Origin: an uncultured Flavobacteriaceae bacterium
Lineage (GTDB): Bacteria; Bacteroidota; Bacteroidia; Flavobacteriales; Flavobacteriaceae
DNA length: 64,000 nt
NCBI GenBank assembly: GCA_947501845.1
Contig: CANMXP010000005.1
Location: forward strand, 1 to 64,000
Direction of reading: 5' to 3'
The translations under genes were made by a program, and so were the position numbers. Below are positions 18,818 through 27,643 of this stretch, in pieces. The notes under the pieces were generated by a model. That model ran no database searches. It worked only from the letters and a program-made list of their open reading frames with translations, and was not told where the DNA came from. How positions within the stretch are numbered: the stretch's first letter is position 1; every line of letters starts with the position of its first letter.

Positions 18818-20653
18818 TTATTTGCTTATATCATTAGGGTTACCAAGCTTTTCTATCGGTTTTTTCATCATTTTAGGCATAAGCTTTTGTCCTTTTTCTG
18901 TAGGTTTAGGGATATGTCTTAAGGCTTTTGATGGTTCCTTCTTATTGTTTTTTGCCCGATTATCTGCATTTTTAATACGTTCCAGCATCTCTTCATCAAA
19001 GAAGTCTTCTTGGGGTACATAATCTTCCAATCCTTTTATAACAGGTAAAACCAAAGGCGGATCATCTTTAAATAAATCTTCAACACTCAAGGGGCGTTCG
19101 TCTTCACGCCAATCAAAACCTTTTAAGATCTTTTCTTTTTCTGGATATTGAGATTCTGGGTATAGGTTCCCGTCTACTTGATTTATTCGATTGTATTCTT
19201 CAATATCGCCATCTGCAAAAAGCATGGAAATACTTCCAGATTTTGCTTTGTCTATACCTATAAGTTCTTGTTTGTCATTACGTGTATAAAAAATAGATTC
19301 AGCATTTTTAATGATATCAACCTGACGTAATGCGTTTTCTTCATTAAACAAGCCTATAAGTCGCATGCCATAGATTTGGTTATAACCATCTTCACTTATG
19401 GTGTCTTTGCTAATAATAAAGGCATTGTTGAAAACCCTTAGGGAGTCTATTTTTTCTGTTTCTGTATTTGAAATTAAATGAATGGTATCGCCAGTCATTT
19501 GATTTTCTATATTCCAAAGGATAGGTTTTCGCTGTGTAGAAAATTTATCACTGGACGAAAAACGATCTATATTTATTAATTCGGTAATACCTGTTTTTTG
19601 ATTTGAATGTATGGAATCTGCTTTTCCGCTAAGATCTGTTTTAAATATTTTAGCATTGTAATAGGCCCTTACAATACGATTTTCGGGCTTACCTGTTACC
19701 ATTATTTTATCTGCATGCATGTAGATAGAATCGTTTTCTTGTAGGGTAATTGCTAAAGCTCGTTTTGTAATGAATACGGAATCGTTTTCTTTAAAAACCT
19801 CGGCGTAATGCCCTTTAATAATGCTATTATTTATGGTATCTGTTACTTTTATGTTATTACTAGCCGAAGCAAAACTAATATTGTTGTCAAAATATAAACT
19901 GTCGCCTTCTATGATACGGTTATCGTAATCTATTCTTGCTTTTTTTAGGGCATAGCCTACTTTCTTTTCGGTGTCATAAAATCCTTTTTCGCAATAAGTG
20001 ACACTTGTTTCTGTAGTTATTGTTGAAGGACCGAATAAATAAGCATGACCAGTATCTGGATAGAAATCGAAAAAATTAGAGTTAATGGTCGATTCCTTAT
20101 TAACCAATACGACATCTTCAACAAATTGATATTTTGGGATATCCATATAATATCTGCCAATTTTACTGGTAATCGTTCCAGACGAATCTTTTACAACGGT
20201 TCCACCATTTTTATAAAATGCTTGTTGTTTTACACGGTCAAAATATAAGGTGTCTGAGGATATTGTAGAATTAGGATCTTTTAAAACAACATCACCACTA
20301 GCAAATGCCAAACCTGATGCACCACTATATTCAACATATTTAGAGGTCATATTAATAGTATCGCCTTGCTTTACCTGAACATTACCGTAGGCTTCAATAA
20401 AATTTTCCTTGCTGTAATGTATGGCTTTATCACACCACATGTTTGCCCCTTTGTGTTCTATGTGTACTTGTTGAGCATCATCTCGCGTTAGTACTTTGGC
20501 CCCTGGATAAATTGCTTCATCAACATGTAAAAATCCAGAATACTTAATTTCAATTTTCTTTTTTTCTTGTGCATTAGTTATTGAAACAAAGCCAATAATA
20601 AGGGTGATAAATAAAACTTGTAGTTTGTTCAAAATATAAAAAGTTTGTCGCAA
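18818..20653 (-). CDS. OstA/LptA-like protein of LPS transport
   Basis: A 611-aa exported protein with a signal peptide (residues 1-28, ending TNAQ). A long beta-strand repeat region (about 35-480) is typical of OstA-like proteins (LptA/LptD N-domain). Short repeated phrases such as NMTSKYVEYSGASGLAFASG, VKDSSGTITSKIGRYYMD and IIEGDSLYFDNN form the beta-jelly-roll rungs. The C-terminal part (about 520-611) is charged and rich in Lys and Pro. In this family the roll carries lipopolysaccharide through the periplasm. It is unlike LptD in lacking an outer-membrane barrel. The gene is followed 3 bp later by the aminotransferase. Upstream lies the accessory block instead of purA directly. Confidence 0.88.
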   Translation of the reverse strand: MRQTFYILNKLQVLFITLIIGFVSITNAQEKKKIEIKYSGFLHVDEAIYPGAKVLTRDDAQQVHIEHKGANMWCDKAIHYSKENFIEAYGNVQVKQGDTINMTSKYVEYSGASGLAFASGDVVLKDPNSTISSDTLYFDRVKQQAFYKNGGTVVKDSSGTITSKIGRYYMDIPKYQFVEDVVLVNKESTINSNFFDFYPDTGHAYLFGPSTITTETSVTYCEKGFYDTEKKVGYALKKARIDYDNRIIEGDSLYFDNNISFASASNNIKVTDTINNSIIKGHYAEVFKENDSVFITKRALAITLQENDSIYMHADKIMVTGKPENRIVRAYYNAKIFKTDLSGKADSIHSNQKTGITELINIDRFSSSDKFSTQRKPILWNIENQMTGDTIHLISNTETEKIDSLRVFNNAFIISKDTISEDGYNQIYGMRLIGLFNEENALRQVDIIKNAESIFYTRNDKQELIGIDKAKSGSISMLFADGDIEEYNRINQVDGNLYPESQYPEKEKILKGFDWREDERPLSVEDLFKDDPPLVLPVIKGLEDYVPQEDFFDEEMLERIKNADNRAKNNKKEPSKALRHIPKPTEKGQKLMPKMMKKPIEKLGNPNDISK

Positions 20654-20715
20654 AAATAACGATTATAATGATGTTTAATTATCTGTTGGGATTTTTTTAT
20701 GATTTGTAATAAAGC

Positions 20716-20752
20716 AAAAACGCCTCAAAATATTTTGAAGCGCTTTTAAATA
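20716..20752 (-). terminator. terminator copy A bounding the accessory block
   Basis: A hairpin with AAAATATTTT at its centre and CGC/GCG at the base. Read on the minus strand it ends in TTTTTGCTTT. It matches copy B (23546-23582) at 35 of 37 positions. It sits after the 194-aa gene and before the OstA-like gene. See the finding on the block. Confidence 0.75.
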
Positions 20753-20783
20753 ATTAAAAAGGATTACTTGTTTAGTGGTTTTA

Positions 20784-21368
20784 TTAAACCTTTTTAAGAA
20801 TTTTCATAGGATCATGTTCTCCGTAAATTCTAAAAAAAGAATTGTTGGGATATATTAATAAAGTGCCACCACATTTGTAAGTGTCTGTTAAAGGCCAATT
20901 TATATAATTGAAAAAGTTGTTTTTTATTAAGTCAATACTGTCAACTATTTGACTCTTAATTTTTTCATCATAGTTATCTACCATGATGAACAATGCTGAT
21001 TTTTCTTTTTCTTTAATAGCTTTAATATACTTTTTTAGGTTTATATTATTAACAATATTGCATTTATGATCAATAGCATATTCAATGATAATGGTATCAT
21101 TTGAAGCAATTTTAAAGTTAGAATTAAGTTCTAGAAAATGTATTATTTTTGATTTAAGTGCGTCTGAAATAGTGCCTTTATATTCGATGGGTATAATTCC
21201 GTACTTCTTATTTTTTAATCTAATTTTTACACCACCCTTGCCTTTTAATTTTCCAAAGTCTTTTTTAGAAAGTAATTTTCCAAAATCATCTATGTATACT
21301 TTATTTTGTGAATAAGAAAAGGTATTTAAAATAAGAGTCGTTAATAAAATTTGAATTAAATTTTTCAT
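20784..21368 (-). CDS. small exported protein of unknown function
   Basis: A 194-aa protein with a clear signal peptide (residues 1-20, ending TFSYSQ). The mature part is Lys-, Ile- and Asn-rich and alternates helices and strands. It has two cysteines (in HKCNIV and YKCGGT) that could form a disulphide. I recognise no family. It is the last gene of a minus-strand series of small exported proteins and is followed by terminator copy A. Its AT-rich composition resembles the rest of the block more than its housekeeping neighbours. A role with the neighbouring toxin-like remnant, for example immunity, is possible but speculative. Confidence 0.8.
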   Translation of the reverse strand: MKNLIQILLTTLILNTFSYSQNKVYIDDFGKLLSKKDFGKLKGKGGVKIRLKNKKYGIIPIEYKGTISDALKSKIIHFLELNSNFKIASNDTIIIEYAIDHKCNIVNNINLKKYIKAIKEKEKSALFIMVDNYDEKIKSQIVDSIDLIKNNFFNYINWPLTDTYKCGGTLLIYPNNSFFRIYGEHDPMKILKKV

Positions 21369-21407
21369 GTATTAAAAAGGAGTGTTTTGAACTTTAAATT
21401 CGGCCAA

Positions 21408-22352
21408 TTAATTAAATAGTTCAGAGTTTTTTGAATATTTTTTCTTTTCTCTTTTTGTGAATTCTTGAAAAAAGACGGTTTTATTAAAATCTATAATATA
21501 ATCGTTCCTATCTTTTAGTTGTTGTGCGCCATTGGTAGTGTAAAAGTATGGTGTTAAAAATTCATTATTACTTTTTTGCTCTTTTAAAGTTATTTTTTTC
21601 TTTGAATTAAGACCAGTATTGATTAAATAATAAATATTGAAATATAATCTATAAATTGAATTATTAAAAGCATCTAAAGAGCCTAATTGAGATTGTGGGT
21701 ATACGGTTTGTCCGAGCTTGACAAAAAAGGAATTTTTCTTAAAACCACTGTAGGAAGCAAATGTGCCGTCGGTATGTTCAATAAGAATACTGTTCATTTT
21801 GCTTTTGTAACTGTACTGTGTTACCGTGTCTGTATTAAACTCATTAACTATTTTAACAACAGTACCTTTTCTCATGCTGCAAACGGTATCGGAATAAGCT
21901 CTATTAATAACATAAGATTTCCACTTTGATGGTTTTTCACTACCAAAATAAGTTTCATTTAAATTTTTGCTTTCAAGTATTGTTATGTTTCTTCCTTTTT
22001 TAAAGGGTAAGGTATAAGTAAATAGGTTATCCACTTTTGGGTTTGGAATTCCTTGTACATATGAATATTTATAAGAGAAGTTTATTGGTTGCTCTTTGTT
22101 CATTGGTTCTAATCTAAAAAGCCTACCAGAATTGTTTTTAACAACTTTATGAAATTTTTTATTATAAGTATTCGATAATGATATGAATTCTAAACTTACA
22201 TAGAAACTACCAGGGAGCTTTTTTTCATAATTGAAATCAACACTGTTATCGGAGTTTCTTTTAAAATTAATGGTAATGTTTTTGTTTTGTGATATGAGAT
22301 TATGGCTAATTCCTAAAAAGATTATGAATATGATGGTTAAGTTTTTTTTCAT
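21408..22352 (-). CDS. exported protein with a degenerate M23-like domain
   Basis: A 314-aa protein with a signal peptide (residues 1-21). Residues about 160-240 follow the LytM/M23 peptidase layout: RKGTVVKIVNEF, then NSILIEHTDGTFASYSGF, VKLGQTVYPQSQLGSL and FNSIYRLYFNIYYL. True M23 enzymes have YAH and a GPHLHFE strand that supply zinc ligands. Here these are SGF and RLYFNIY, so the zinc site is lost and the domain should be catalytically dead. It may bind peptidoglycan or a protein partner. Its neighbours are two other small exported proteins on the same strand. Confidence 0.78.
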   Translation of the reverse strand: MKKNLTIIFIIFLGISHNLISQNKNITINFKRNSDNSVDFNYEKKLPGSFYVSLEFISLSNTYNKKFHKVVKNNSGRLFRLEPMNKEQPINFSYKYSYVQGIPNPKVDNLFTYTLPFKKGRNITILESKNLNETYFGSEKPSKWKSYVINRAYSDTVCSMRKGTVVKIVNEFNTDTVTQYSYKSKMNSILIEHTDGTFASYSGFKKNSFFVKLGQTVYPQSQLGSLDAFNNSIYRLYFNIYYLINTGLNSKKKITLKEQKSNNEFLTPYFYTTNGAQQLKDRNDYIIDFNKTVFFQEFTKREKKKYSKNSELFN

Positions 22353-22430
22353 TTGGTATTTATATTACATACTTCGAAATATCTTGCTTTACTAGCAATA
22401 ACTAGTGCTCTAATTGAGAATTTAAGTAAG

Positions 22431-22931
22431 TTAATAGCTGAAAAATGAACCCGATTTTTTTTGTTTAACCATTAAACTAAATGATATTATTTTATCATTG
22501 GTTTCATTTAAAAGAAAATACTGTAATATTTTTTCTTTTTTTGAGTCTAATAATACGTAGATATGCTCCTTAATTTTTTCAACTCCATTTATTTCTATTT
22601 GACTTAAATTTTCATATTCTTGAAATGAGTATACTTTTGGATTGGAAATATTTTTAATAGCATAATTAGGAATCAACCAAGTGTTTTCTGAACCTTTACC
22701 ATTTCTTGACTCTTGTATTACACCTATTGCTCCTTTTTTTCTTTCTAAAATCGATAGTTTATTATTACGATCGGGTTTTATTTCTATATACAATTCCACT
22801 ATTTCTTCTGGTGGAATTTTATCATCGAATAAGTCAATAATAAATCGTTCTATTATTTTTTCTTTCTTTTCCTTTTGACATGAGACTATATTAAACCCCA
22901 AAATGATTACTAGTAAAACCAATTTTTTCAT
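22431..22931 (-). CDS. small lipoprotein of unknown function
   Basis: A 166-aa lipoprotein. The N-terminal signal ends in a lipobox (FNIVSC, with Cys at residue 19), followed by a Lys/Glu-rich linker. The mature domain is beta-rich with a conserved-looking NTWLIPNYAI strand and no enzyme motif I recognise. It is the first intact gene after the toxin-like remnant on the same strand, so an immunity-type role is conceivable, but nothing in the sequence proves it. Confidence 0.8.
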   Translation of the reverse strand: MKKLVLLVIILGFNIVSCQKEKKEKIIERFIIDLFDDKIPPEEIVELYIEIKPDRNNKLSILERKKGAIGVIQESRNGKGSENTWLIPNYAIKNISNPKVYSFQEYENLSQIEINGVEKIKEHIYVLLDSKKEKILQYFLLNETNDKIISFSLMVKQKKSGSFFSY

Positions 22932-23015
22932 ATTTTGTGTTTTTATTATTCAAATTTAAATAAATTTGTTGCTTTGTAAGAATTTTATATTCGAATATTG
23001 TTTGAGTTTCATTGT

Positions 23016-23452
23016 TTAATTACATGTTCCTTGTAATTTAGGAGACTTGTCAATATTCTTTGTTATGGTTTTTGTACTATCAGAGTTCATGGCTCTTACT
23101 TCTTGACCTAAAATCCCAGGGCTTCGACCAGAATAGGCGTAATGAGTGACGGTTGTTGAAGGTAAATCCATCCCTCCTAAGTTTGCTATATTTACAGCAA
23201 AGTCTACACAGGCATAGTTATTAACATTGTATGTCTCTGGTGCATTTTTTATATAATTAGTGATAGAGGTTAATTGGCCGCTAATATATTTTGTGAAATA
23301 CTTACATGATATAAATAATCATTATTTTCTCTTAATTCGGATTTATAGTTGACACCTACTGCAACCAATGCACTATTAGCTTCAGACTCAGGGTAGAATC
23401 CTAATTGTCTTAACACACCATTTTGTTCAATTCCGATGAAAGCAAATATAAA
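23016..23452 (-). pseudogene. frameshifted C-terminal remnant of a toxin-like protein
   Basis: Two overlapping minus-strand frames together encode one plausible protein end. The first frame (about 23452-23285) reads ...GIEQNGVLRQLGFYPESE..., then YKSELRENNDYLYHVSISQNI. The second frame (about 23290-23016) continues SGQLTSITNYIKNAPETY, NNYACVDFAVNIANLGG, THYAYSGRSPGILGQEVR and ends at GTCN. No start codon or N-terminal part exists: a stop lies in the hairpin just upstream. The Cys in NNYACVDFA and the His in THYAYSG, with the SGRSPG turn, recall papain/NlpC-type cysteine hydrolase domains found at the C-termini of polymorphic toxins. That assignment is inference. One indel joins the frames near 23285. 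Confidence 0.72.
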
Positions 23453-23456
23453 AGAA

Positions 23457-23481
23457 AAAGACTACTAAAAAAGTAGCCTTT
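23457..23481. terminator. hairpin before the toxin-like remnant
   Basis: Arms AAAGACTACT (23457-23466) and AGTAGCCTTT (23472-23481) pair with one wobble. T-rich sequence follows on both strands. It lies between terminator copy B and the remnant, and it contains the stop codon that closes the remnant's frame upstream. Confidence 0.55.
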
Positions 23482-23545
23482 TATTTTAATTTTTAATATG
23501 AATAGTTTCTCTTTTTTAAGGGTTTATTTCTGTTTAGTAATAAAA

Positions 23546-23582
23546 AAAAACGCCCCAAAATATTTTGAAGCGTTTTTAAATA
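23546..23582 (-). terminator. terminator copy B, downstream of purA
   Basis: The same hairpin as copy A, with a longer T-run (nine T) on the minus strand. It lies 12 bp after the purA stop codon and is a good intrinsic terminator for the relA/spoT-fur-purA unit. It is 35/37 identical to copy A at 20716-20752. Confidence 0.8.
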
Positions 23583-23594
23583 AATATGTATTTT

Positions 23595-24881
23595 TTAATG
23601 TACCAATTGTTCTCTAAAAATAGTCTGTTTTCTATCTGGACCTACAGAAACAATGGTAATAGGAATTTCCAGTTCTTTTTCTAAGAAGGCAATATACTCG
23701 TTTAAGGCCTTTGGTAATTGAGAAGCTTCAGACATTTCTGTTAAATCCTCATCCCAACCGCTAAATTCGGTATAAATTGGTTCTACATTTTCTGGTTCTA
23801 TATTATAAGGGAAATGATTGATAATTTCACCTTTATACTTGTAAGCAGTACATACTTTCAAGGTTTTAAAACCAGAAAGCACATCGCCTTTCATCATCAT
23901 TAATTGAGTAACACCATTTACTTGACATGCATATTTTAAAGCAATTAAATCGAGCCATCCACAACGTCTTGGACGTCCTGTGGTCGCACCAAACTCATTA
24001 CCAACGCGTGCCATGTCTTCACCATCTTTATCGAAAAGTTCGGTTGGAAACGGACCAGAACCTACTCGGGTTGTATAGGCTTTAAAAATACCGAACACCT
24101 CACCAATTTGGTTTGGAGACACGCCTAAACCAGTACAGGCACCTGCTGCAGTTGTATTACTGGATGTTACAAATGGATAGGTTCCAAAATCGATGTCTAG
24201 TAACGATCCTTGAGCACCTTCTGCAAGTATGGTTTGTCCAGATTTCTGTGCTTGATAAATATATTCTTCAGAATCTATAAATTTTAAAGATTTTAAAGTT
24301 TCCACAGCTTTAAAAAACTCATTTTCTAGTTCTTCTAAATCGTATTGTATATCTACATTGTAAAAAGCAATCATAGATTCGTGCTTATCAGCCAACGCTC
24401 TATAACGTTCTTTCCAGTCACTTAACTCTAAATCGCCAACACGAATACCGTTTCTACCAGTTTTGTCCATGTAAGTGGGACCAATACCTTTAAGGGTAGA
24501 ACCTATTTTAGCTTTTCCTTTAGACGCTTCGCTTGCAGCATCTAGTAAGCGGTGTGTTGGTAAAATGATGTGTGCTTTGCGAGAAATAACCAAGGATTTT
24601 CTATAATCAACATTTTGTTCTTCTAGCTTGTCCAGCTCTCCTTTAAAAATAACAGGGTCAATAACAACGCCATTACCTACTAAATTCGTAGCATCATCAT
24701 GGAATATCCCTGAAGGAATGGTGTGAAGAACATGCTTTTTGCCATTGAAAACCAAAGTATGTCCTGCATTGGGACCTCCTTGAAAACGCGCTATAATATT
24801 GTAGTTGGATGTAAGTACGTCAACAATTTTTCCCTTGCCTTCGTCTCCCCATTGTAATCCTAGTAGTAAATCTACTGCCAT
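23595..24881 (-). CDS. purA: adenylosuccinate synthetase
   Basis: A 428-aa enzyme that joins IMP and aspartate, with GTP, to form adenylosuccinate, the first committed step to AMP. The GTP/IMP loop GDEGKGK (residues 12-18), NAGHTLVF (about 38-45) and the DIDFGTYPFVTSS segment (about 228-240) are intact. Length is standard. The start at MAVDLLLGLQWG is firm. It is the last gene of relA/spoT-fur-purA with 12 bp to fur, so adenine-nucleotide synthesis and (p)ppGpp metabolism may be co-expressed. A strong terminator follows 12 bp after the stop. Confidence 0.98.
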   Translation of the reverse strand: MAVDLLLGLQWGDEGKGKIVDVLTSNYNIIARFQGGPNAGHTLVFNGKKHVLHTIPSGIFHDDATNLVGNGVVIDPVIFKGELDKLEEQNVDYRKSLVISRKAHIILPTHRLLDAASEASKGKAKIGSTLKGIGPTYMDKTGRNGIRVGDLELSDWKERYRALADKHESMIAFYNVDIQYDLEELENEFFKAVETLKSLKFIDSEEYIYQAQKSGQTILAEGAQGSLLDIDFGTYPFVTSSNTTAAGACTGLGVSPNQIGEVFGIFKAYTTRVGSGPFPTELFDKDGEDMARVGNEFGATTGRPRRCGWLDLIALKYACQVNGVTQLMMMKGDVLSGFKTLKVCTAYKYKGEIINHFPYNIEPENVEPIYTEFSGWDEDLTEMSEASQLPKALNEYIAFLEKELEIPITIVSVGPDRKQTIFREQLVH

Positions 24882-24893
24882 TGTAAAAATTAG

Positions 24894-25346
24894 TTAAGTG
24901 TTTGATTTTCTATTTCCGTAAAAATAGAGTGAATGGTTATTAATTTCTATATCAAAGATTTCTTCGATTGTTTTTTTTATAGATTGAATTCTGGGATCGC
25001 AAAACTCTATAACTTCCCCAGTATCTGTAAGTATAACATGATCGTGTTGTCTATCGAAATATGATTTTTCGTAATGTGCCTGGTTTTGTCCGAACTGATG
25101 TTTTCTTACCAAACCACATTCTAGAAGTAATTCTATAGTATTGTAAAGCGTAGCACGAGACACACGGTATTTCTTGTTTTTCATGCTAAGATATAGTGAT
25201 TCTATATCGAAATGCTCCGTATTATTATAAATTTCTTGCAGTATAGCATAGCGTTCGGGCGTTTTTCGATGTCCGTTAGCTTCTAAAAAGCTAGTAAATA
25301 CGCTTTTTACTATGTCTTGATTTTTTGTATCTGCCTTTGCATTCAT
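24894..25346 (-). CDS. fur: Fur family transcriptional regulator
   Basis: A 150-aa metal-dependent repressor of the Fur family. The winged-helix domain (about 10-85) includes [12 protein letters not shown] and [13 protein letters not shown], and the dimerisation/metal domain follows ([18 protein letters not shown]). The CxxC structural-zinc pairs of classical Fur are absent; only two cysteines remain, C81-like in LLECG and the one in FCDP. So it may use a reduced metal-site set, as some Bacteroidota Fur proteins do. Whether it senses iron, zinc or peroxide cannot be told. It sits between relA/spoT and purA with gaps of 26 and 12 bp, in one operon. Confidence 0.9.
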   Translation of the reverse strand: MNAKADTKNQDIVKSVFTSFLEANGHRKTPERYAILQEIYNNTEHFDIESLYLSMKNKKYRVSRATLYNTIELLLECGLVRKHQFGQNQAHYEKSYFDRQHDHVILTDTGEVIEFCDPRIQSIKKTIEEIFDIEINNHSLYFYGNRKSNT

Positions 25347-25372
25347 AATTTCGTCGCAAATTTACACTTTTT

Positions 25373-27592
25373 TTACACTCTGGTAACCTTATCTATACCA
25401 TTAATTTTTTTAAGCTTCTCTAAAAGTTTTTTTATGATGGTATTATTTTTTACAACAACATTGATTTTTCCAGAAAATAAACCATCGTCACTTTCAAAAC
25501 TTAGACTTTTCATATTCACATGCATATTGTCTGAAATAATAGAAGTAATGTCGCTTACCAAGCCTATATGGTCTATTCCTGTAACTCTAATTTGAGCTAA
25601 AAATTCCTGTTGCGAAGAGTCAATCCATTTAGCCTGCATAATTCTGTAAGCATAATTTGATTGCATACTAAGTGCATTGGGACAATTTTTTTTATGAATC
25701 TTAATCCCTTCATTTACTGTTAGAAAGCCAAAAACGTCATCGCCAGGAATTGGATTGCAGCAATTTGATATTTTATAGTCAAGCTTTTCTTCTTCTTTAC
25801 CAAAGACCAAAGAGTCGTACTTCGCGGTAACTTCTTCTTTCTCCAGATCTTCTTTTTTAATAGTAGCCTTTCTTGAAATTTTATTTTTAATAAAACTCAT
25901 TAAAGCATTGCTTCTGGAAGCAGCGTAGCTTTTAAGCATGGTATTATCAATAGTGCCAATACCGACTCTATAAAAAAGATCTAGGCTTGTTTTAAGCTTA
26001 AAATAGTTAACGAGCTGATTTGTAGAAGCCTCGTTAAGCGTAATCTTTAGCTGTTTTAATTTTCTTCTAAGAATTTCTTTACCGTCTTCACCAATACGTT
26101 TTTTATCTTCCTTTAAAGCCGATTTTATTTTACTTCTTGCTCTGGCTGTAGTTGCATAATCTAGCCAGTTTGCATTGGGTTTGGAACTTTCGGAGGTTAA
26201 AATATCTACCTGGTCTCCACTTTGTAATTTGTGGCTTAATGGTACTAATTTGCCATTTACTTTGGCACCTCTTGTTCGCATGCCAACCTCGGTGTGGATA
26301 TTAAAAGCAAAATCTAACGATGTAGCGCCTTTAGGTAATGATTTTAATTCTCCAGTAGGTGTAAATACAAATATTTCTTGTGAATATAGATTGAGTTTAA
26401 ATTGCTCTACAAAATCTACAGCATTGGTATCTGGGTTCTCTAAAGCCTCCTGAAGCTTATTGATCCAGTTTTCTAAATTGTCCTCTTTCTCGCTGTCCTG
26501 TTTGTATTTATAATGAGCGGCATAACCTTTTTCGGCTATTTCGTTCATACGTTCACTTCGTATTTGAACTTCAACCCAGCGGCCTTTTGGTCCCATAACG
26601 GTAATATGCAAGGCTTCATATCCTGTAGATTTAGGAGAGGAAATCCAATCACGAAGACGTATGGGGTTTGGTCTAAAGTGATCGGTTACGACAGAATAAA
26701 TTTTCCAAGCTAAAAACTTTTCATTGACCTCTTCACTTTTATAAATAATTCTTATCGCAAACTTGTCATAGACTTCATCAAAAGAAACCCCTTGTTTAAG
26801 CATCTTTTTTCTAATTGAAAAAATAGATTTTGGGCGCCCTTTTATGGTGTATTCAAAATTTTCTTTATTTAATGATTTCCTTATAACTTCACTAAATTCT
26901 TCTATGTATTTATCCTGTTCTTCTTTGCTTTCTTTAATTTTATCGTAAAGATCGTTGTAAACATCAGGCTCGGTATATTTTAAACCTAGGTCTTCGAGTT
27001 CGGTTTTAATGTTGTACAGGCCAATTCTATGCGCTAAGGGCGCATATATATATAATGTCTCAGAGGCTATTTTTTCTTGCTTATCTGGACGCATAGAAGC
27101 CATCGTCTGCATATTATGGAGCCTGTCTGCAATTTTGATTATAATAACGCGCACATCATCATTAAGTGTGAGCAGCATTTTTCGGAAATTTTCTGCTTGT
27201 AAAGACACGTCCATGTCTTTTTCTTTACTTAAAGAAGATATTTTAGTGAGTCCATCTACAATAGTGGCTATGGTCTTTCCAAAAAGCTTTTCAATATCTT
27301 TTATAGAGTAATCGGGGCTATCCTCAACAACATCATGAAGTAGGGCAGCAGCAATAGAAGTGGCATCCAAACCAATTTCTTGAGCGACTATTTTTGCTAC
27401 GGCCAACGGATGGAAAATATACGCTTCTCCAGATTTTCTACGCTGATCCTTGTGGCCATCTATGGCAATATCAAAAGCTTTACGTATTAGTTTTTTATCA
27501 TCATCAGAAAGCGTTGTATAGCTAACTTTTAATAATTCCTTGTAAGCTTTAGTAATTGCTGCATTTTCTTTTTCGATCTCTTCCTCTGTCAT
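25373..27592 (-). CDS. relA/spoT: bifunctional (p)ppGpp synthetase/hydrolase
   Basis: A 739-aa Rel-type stringent-response enzyme. In order: an HD hydrolase domain (about 40-190; H61 and the H86-D87 pair intact), a synthetase domain (about 250-370; GRPKSIFSIRKKM and GRWVEVQIRS), a TGS domain (about 400-465; FVFTPTGELKSLPKGA), a helical/zinc-finger part with CCNPIPGDDV (about 625) and a C-terminal ACT domain (about 665-739). Both catalytic halves look functional, so it should make and degrade (p)ppGpp on the ribosome. It is first in the operon with fur and purA. Confidence 0.96.
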   Translation of the reverse strand: MTEEEIEKENAAITKAYKELLKVSYTTLSDDDKKLIRKAFDIAIDGHKDQRRKSGEAYIFHPLAVAKIVAQEIGLDATSIAAALLHDVVEDSPDYSIKDIEKLFGKTIATIVDGLTKISSLSKEKDMDVSLQAENFRKMLLTLNDDVRVIIIKIADRLHNMQTMASMRPDKQEKIASETLYIYAPLAHRIGLYNIKTELEDLGLKYTEPDVYNDLYDKIKESKEEQDKYIEEFSEVIRKSLNKENFEYTIKGRPKSIFSIRKKMLKQGVSFDEVYDKFAIRIIYKSEEVNEKFLAWKIYSVVTDHFRPNPIRLRDWISSPKSTGYEALHITVMGPKGRWVEVQIRSERMNEIAEKGYAAHYKYKQDSEKEDNLENWINKLQEALENPDTNAVDFVEQFKLNLYSQEIFVFTPTGELKSLPKGATSLDFAFNIHTEVGMRTRGAKVNGKLVPLSHKLQSGDQVDILTSESSKPNANWLDYATTARARSKIKSALKEDKKRIGEDGKEILRRKLKQLKITLNEASTNQLVNYFKLKTSLDLFYRVGIGTIDNTMLKSYAASRSNALMSFIKNKISRKATIKKEDLEKEEVTAKYDSLVFGKEEEKLDYKISNCCNPIPGDDVFGFLTVNEGIKIHKKNCPNALSMQSNYAYRIMQAKWIDSSQQEFLAQIRVTGIDHIGLVSDITSIISDNMHVNMKSLSFESDDGLFSGKINVVVKNNTIIKKLLEKLKKINGIDKVTRV

Positions 27593-27643
27593 AGATTAAA
27601 AATAGCATAAAGAATATTAACTACCAACACGAAGTTTGCTTTT

